Source: Odontesthes bonariensis (Eukaryota > Chordata > Actinopteri > Atheriniformes > Atherinopsidae). From it: a stretch of DNA of 64,000 nt. Of the stretch, positions 59,075 through 64,000 are shown piece by piece. The notes under the pieces are model-generated. The model saw only the letters and a program-made list of their open reading frames with translations, was not told where the DNA came from and made no database searches. The stretch's first letter is position 1. Every line of letters begins with the position of its first letter. The DNA lies in assembly GCF_027942865.1 (NCBI RefSeq), contig NC_134510.1:21879209-21943208 (forward strand). Reading direction: 5' to 3'. Made by a program: the position numbers and the translations under genes.

Positions 59075-62000
59075 TCAAACCACCTCGTCGGACTCCAGGT
59101 TGTATTCTTCATACAGCGCATCGAGGATGGCCAGCTGCTTCTCCATGGCAGGCAGGTACACCCCCAAGTCCTTGTGCATGCCGTCTATAAAGTCGCTCCT
59201 CAGCTGGTCGCCTTCTGTTGACACCAAGGCAGCGGTAAAGCTTTGATAAGACGGGGCGGCACGCAGCGCCAGCTGTGGAAAATAAAACACTTGACGGTCA
59301 CGCTTCAACGGCCAGATGCCAATCAGAGGAGAGAAGTATCGACGTGAGTAAGAAATACCTACAGCAAATACACCTCGCACAACCCATCCGTGGTACTGCC
59401 TAAGAGTCTTTCCATAGGCATTATCTAGGTGAGACAATACAGAGAGTGTGACCAATCCCGCCATAGAGCACGCATCTGTTTGGATGGGTACAACCGAATC
59501 AGACTCACTTAGTGTTCCCTGGATGTCTTGTTCCCCGGCGTTGACCCCTGACAGAAACTCCTTGAGGAACTTCAGGCCTCGTCTGAGCCACAGGAGAGCC
59601 TCGGTCGCCGAGTTGCGCACCTGGGCGACATCCGTCTCCACTTCATACACAACGATGGACTGTAGTGTGGGGAAGCTGTCGGGGTCCGACATCTGCTTTT
59701 GCTGAATTTTCTGCAAGCAAAAGAGACCGGCCGATGCAGTCCAGGACAGAAGTTTGATCTGTTCTGCCCGTACGTCTGGTGGTTTTTGAAAGACTAACAG
59801 TGAACGAATAACACTTTTAATGACGTCATTTATCCTTACTGGTAGAGCAGATTTTTTTTTTTAAAAAGTGCCTGATTTAAAAAAAAAAAAAAAAAACAGA
59901 TTGGTGATCACAACAATTGCCACTTTGCTTCACTGTCGATCAGATTGGTTTAAAATGAGAACGTCAAAATATGTCAAAGCACAACACTGAGGGTACCAGT
60001 TTTAATACTTTATAATAACTATTTGGATGATCATTATATTTGTTAGTTGTTGAGAACGTGTGGACTCACCTTAATATTTCCAACAAAATCCATTTTAACT
60101 GGTGCAAAAACTGTGGACCCCAGTTTGTCTGAGAAGAGAGAATCCATCATCACTTTGTTGCCGCCTCTCAAAGAAAGATTTCACTTTTGTATCATTTTGA
60201 GAAAGTATACGAAATCTTGTTTTGACAATGCGATTAAACAAAATAGCTTACTTATTTTCAACAATAAAAGGCAGCCGTGTATCGTGTCAAAGTCATTTTT
60301 TCTCTTGGTGCACTCTACATCATCCACTTTTTTATGTCTGCATTAAAAATCGGAGACGCATAACGATGCCGAATCACTCGTGTCTCCATGTCAAGATCAA
60401 AGTTGTCATCAATTAGTGCTGCAAACTCTAAACTGAACTAATGTGAGACGGCTTTCTTCTGTCAAAGGTCATGTCCCAGGGTCTATTTGTTTGAGTGCCA
60501 CAGTTTTATCTTGACTGTTCTGTCCTTACTGTATCAGTATTTTGTTATAAGTCAAAGGAGTTTTATCTAGCGAGGTCTTTTTTGAATGATTCAAGCAAAG
60601 CAAGATTATCCAATCTACAAGAAAAATACAGTAACTGAAAACAAGCAGCATATCTAAAATTGTAAAACAGAAATTCGGCAAACTGGGAACGCATGACGAC
60701 GATTTATTCTACTCAATAGTTAAGAATCAGCGCTCGGCAGTCCTCGAAAGTCCCATAAAGTTCTAGATCCTCATTTAGTTCCACTACGTGTTTGAAACTA
60801 TTCAAACTGCCGTTTCATCCTCGGTTAATACATCGACCGGAGAAAGAAAATAATTCCCTGTGTTGCTCAAAGGCAAGCAGCCGCTTTTATGGTGGAACAT
60901 TTTCTTGCATGTTGGCAAACGCACGAGCTTGCTTTCACTGGCTCTCTCGTTTGACAAACGCTTTAATCGCGATCGGATGTGCTATTCTAAAAGGGACGTG
61001 TATAGGAATTTCAACCACGAGTGTTTGTTTATTTGAGACACACCGATATTACTGTCTGTATCCCTCTGTGCGTGCCAGTTAAACCCACGTACAACCCATT
61101 TGCATGAGAGGAGATTACCAACAATCCTAACACAGATTCTCTCCCTGAACATTGGCTTCAAGTCTGATGATGCTCTAAAAAGGGATTCTTCACACCATCA
61201 TGTTGACTATGAGCGACCACTTTTATCTTTGTGCCGTACACGACTCGGTGCACTGCACAAACATAAAAAAAAAAACACACACAAACGTGACTATGTGCAT
61301 GAGCCGACCGGTATGATAAACCTTGACATATGATAGGTTGTTAAGCTACAAAGAACAAATAAAGCCAATGTCAGACATACAAGTGCAGTAGGAAATAATG
61401 CAGGGCATGAAGGAAAAGGAGGGTGTGGAAACCGAGACGGAGAGCTGCCACCTCATTAATCACAAACAATATGAATGAAAAGGCATGCACAAATGACAGG
61501 TCACAAAAGAGGAAAGAAGTTTCCCCAAAGTCAAAGTTACAAAGACCGAAATGACCAAAGAGGCAAACGGACATCAAGACAGGTAGGAAAAGGGAGGCAG
61601 ATTAAGATGGGGAGAGACGGAAATGAACCGGCCTACCTAATACAGGTACTATTGCATAGCATGAATCCAAAAACTCTTGTGTAGGGATACCATTGTCGCC
61701 ATCCAGTCTTATATCACTAAATCTAAAAAAAAAAAAAAAGTAGAACAGATTCAGACAGGAGAATACGTTAGAGGTAAGTAACCCGCTTCAATTTTTATTT
61801 GACCAAATCAAACAGAAAAAGAAAAAAGGGGTACAAACGTCAAAGCAAAGTCAGGAATATGAATCACACAAAACATCATGCAGTTCAAGGCCTGACGATA
61901 CCTGAGACTTTTCAGCTACTTTGGCTACACCTTAACAGAGTTCCTTTTTTTTTTTTTTCTCTTCTCTCCAACACCGTTTCATCATTTCTTTTTTTTACAA

Positions 62001-63978
62001 GAGCCACTCGAAGCTGAATACTGTTCGTGGGAAAATATGTTTCCTTTATGTCTTTCCGTTATAACGGTTACCTCATAGTTGATAGTGACAGAAATCACAA
62101 TCCACACACTAATAATACTCTTCAGTGTCATAAAGACAACAGAATATGTTGGAAGTACAGAGAGAAATGTTACCAAAAAAGCTTTACAAACCCAAATATC
62201 AGATGAGTGCCTCTCTGTGTCATGTGATCAAGAGAGAAAACACTAATAAAACACTTTATCAATGCATCTTGAAATATACTTATGACATAATCAATATGCC
62301 GTGTGCAACAGTGCAGAACATGTAACATATTCCAGCAAACTAAGCCACTGTGCGGTTTAAAGATGGAGCACGAGTGCAGTGGCTCAATGACAAAACTACT
62401 ACGTACAGCTTAAACTGGTTTATTCCAATACTGCTAAACTGGAGTGTCACAGAAGGTTCACGTTGTACCTTAAGAGAGGTGACCTTCCTGAGTGGCATTT
62501 TCATACCTGTGACTCATTGTGCTGAAGAAAGTTTCCACCTGCTCTGTGTCTTCTGACTCGGTTAATTCTCTGGGAGTCTCAACCTCTTCTCGAGCCTCCT
62601 CTTGGTCTAAATCAGCATCCTGTTGGTGCTGGGCAGCATTCGCCTCGCTGTTGTTGTTGTCATACTCTTCACTTTGGTCCACTTTGTGCTTCTGCTCTTG
62701 GTTTGCATCCCTTTGATCAGCAGCTTCCTTCCCTTCATCTCCCTCTGCTGGTTGGTGGCCGTGCTCCATCTCGGAGGCGTTCTGGTCAGTGTGTGGAGCA
62801 GGATTGACTCGCTCCTTGTCAACTGAGCTGGTGGATGATTCAATGCCTGCGTGATGTTTAAGGGGAAAAAAAGAAGAAATGAAACAGTAGACATGAGCGA
62901 TGAATGTAACCAGACAAAAATAACTGAAAAGAAAGTTTTTTTAACCGGCTGTTAAGCTGTTTCAGAGTGCGTTCAGATGTGTTGTGTTTTCCTTGAACTC
63001 GTCTTTGTTCAGATTTTGAGGTTTTGGGCCACATGGAAAAGACTCAAAATTCAATGACAATCCACTACAAAAGGTATTCTAATTCTCCACTATGCACTAA
63101 AGGACAGGTATCTGTATATGTATGTCTTTAACAATACTTAACCATCATCTTTATATTTATACAATATGCATAAGGATCATTCAAACAATACATCCTGATA
63201 GACTTAACAGAACCTGTCCACTTCTGTTCAAATGATCCATGAACAGCAGGCTCCCTATGGGCTCTGTGGTTTTACCTGCAGGATCCAAATACAGTGCATC
63301 CTGCAGGGCATCAGGTGACCGGTCGGGCAACCTGATTTACCTGACAGAGAAGGATCCAGTTCTGGTCTGTCTGGTTCATCTGATCCCTCTGCTCCCGAGT
63401 CAAGGCTCTGGTTGTCTTGTGCAATTGCTTCCCCAGAGGTTTCGGACAAATCTCTCATCCTAGGAGTAAAACATTCGGACAAAAATGTCAAGAGTAAAAT
63501 TCTTCCGGACACATCTCATTTCTGACCGCGTCTGGTCGCTTTTGTGCGATAGTGCCCGTGTGATTCTATTTCTAGTGTGGACATAAAAACAAACGACACA
63601 ACAAGTGTTTCGAAATCAGAAATGATCGCCGCTGAAAAAAAAACAATACAATCGAATAGCATCTATGTCATCTCAACTCTGAACTTAAGGGGCTTTAGGG
63701 GATCCCCACTGGCCTGGAAGTTGCAGCTGAAGATCCTCTAAATAAAATGTGTCCACAACCTTTTGGAAACAATCCCTCATCAACTAAAAATAAATAAATA
63801 AATAAATAAAAAATGGTCCTTTACAAATAGCAAGAAGAATCAAAAAGTGTCAACAGAAAACATTAAACACGATACCTCGAACATCTATTTGACAGTTCTT
63901 AACTACATGATAATGGAAAATAAAAACAACCTACTTTTCTCCAGGGCTCTGGTGTAAATGGTTGACGGGTTTAATCTG
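59075..63978 (-). CDS. plekha8: FAPP2 glycolipid-transfer protein, 3' part of gene
   Basis: Eight exons on the minus strand, in transcript order: 63978-63935, 63459-63341, 62846-62507, 61722-61637, 60128-60070, 59710-59509, 59424-59363, 59272-59075. They splice in frame into 369 residues plus stop; the N-terminal PH domain, which binds PI4P and ARF1 at the Golgi, is outside the window. FAPP2 carries glucosylceramide from early to late Golgi. Seen here: a Glu/Gln/Asp-rich linker (exon 62507-62846), the FFSTM segment (the spacing in FAPP-type proteins suggests a FFAT-like or acidic patch, not certain), and the GLTP domain. GLTP headgroup-contact residues are all visible: Asp, Asn and Lys in KMDFVGNIK, Trp in ALLWLRRGL and His in RQYHGWVVRG. 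The end, LESDEVV, matches human FAPP2 from memory. All introns seen are GT-AG. Confidence 0.92.
60129..61636. other. plekha8 intron before the LDKLG exon, no feature recognised
   Basis: A 1.5-kb intron. Plus-strand frames of 96 and 77 codons at 60792-61082 and 61100-61333 resemble nothing I know. No clean repeat boundaries were found. Confidence 0.5.
63786..63813. repeat. (TAAA)n microsatellite
   Basis: About six tetranucleotide units in a plekha8 intron. Confidence 0.85.
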
Positions 63979-64000
63979 CTGGGAAAACAACATTGTGTTG

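Noticed and set aside
59075-59716. Single 213-codon plekha8 frame taken as one exon
   Set aside because: It reads through two introns; good donors and acceptors at 59509/59424 and 59363/59272 remove non-conserved stretches and restore the family sequence.
1-64000. CRISPR arrays, operons, bacterial or phage systems
   Set aside because: The window is vertebrate nuclear DNA; tandem repeats present are microsatellites or transposon subterminal repeats without spacer structure.

Overview
The window looks like a teleost (probably percomorph) nuclear chromosome segment. Genes are multi-exon with GT-AG introns, and the proteins closely match vertebrate families recalled from memory. The repeats are fish-typical: a tRNA-derived SINE of the kind seen in perch-like fish, an L2/CR1-group LINE, an RTE-like LINE 3' end and many small DNA transposons. 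No search could be run, so gene names rest on recognised protein sequence, reading-frame continuity across spliced exons, and synteny.

Layout. 1-13,000: gene-poor upstream DNA with no recognisable coding exon; it holds two CTCF-like motifs, a hairpin-forming inverted repeat, a C19 tract and a possible untranslated first exon. 13,247-31,648 (+): a complete 28-exon ankrd28 gene, 1052 codons plus stop, the ankyrin-repeat regulatory subunit of protein phosphatase 6; its introns carry a (TG)n microsatellite, a piggyBac relic, a Harbinger-like element and two adjacent MITEs. 33,505-43,573 (+): complete 17-exon hacl1 (peroxisomal 2-hydroxyacyl-CoA lyase, 568 aa), with a near-full-length LINE in intron 9 and one GC-AG intron. 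45,348-52,434 (+): complete 17-exon colq (collagen tail of acetylcholinesterase, 452 aa). 52,435-57,390: intergenic DNA with a (TA)n repeat, a MITE and an RTE-like LINE 3' end flanked by an 11-bp target-site duplication. 59,075 to the window end (-): the 3' eight coding exons of plekha8 (FAPP2), covering the linker and the whole glycolipid-transfer domain; the PH-domain exons lie beyond the window.

The order and orientation ankrd28 > hacl1 > colq match human 3p25 as recalled, except that BTD, which sits between ANKRD28 and HACL1 in human, is absent. The genes do not form a functional pathway; they are independent housekeeping or synaptic genes kept together by ancestry. I found no unknown multi-gene system. 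The points most worth checking are the intact-looking LINE, the transposon-rich ankrd28 introns, changes in colq and hacl1 functional motifs, the synteny changes, and the divergent CTCF-like pair.
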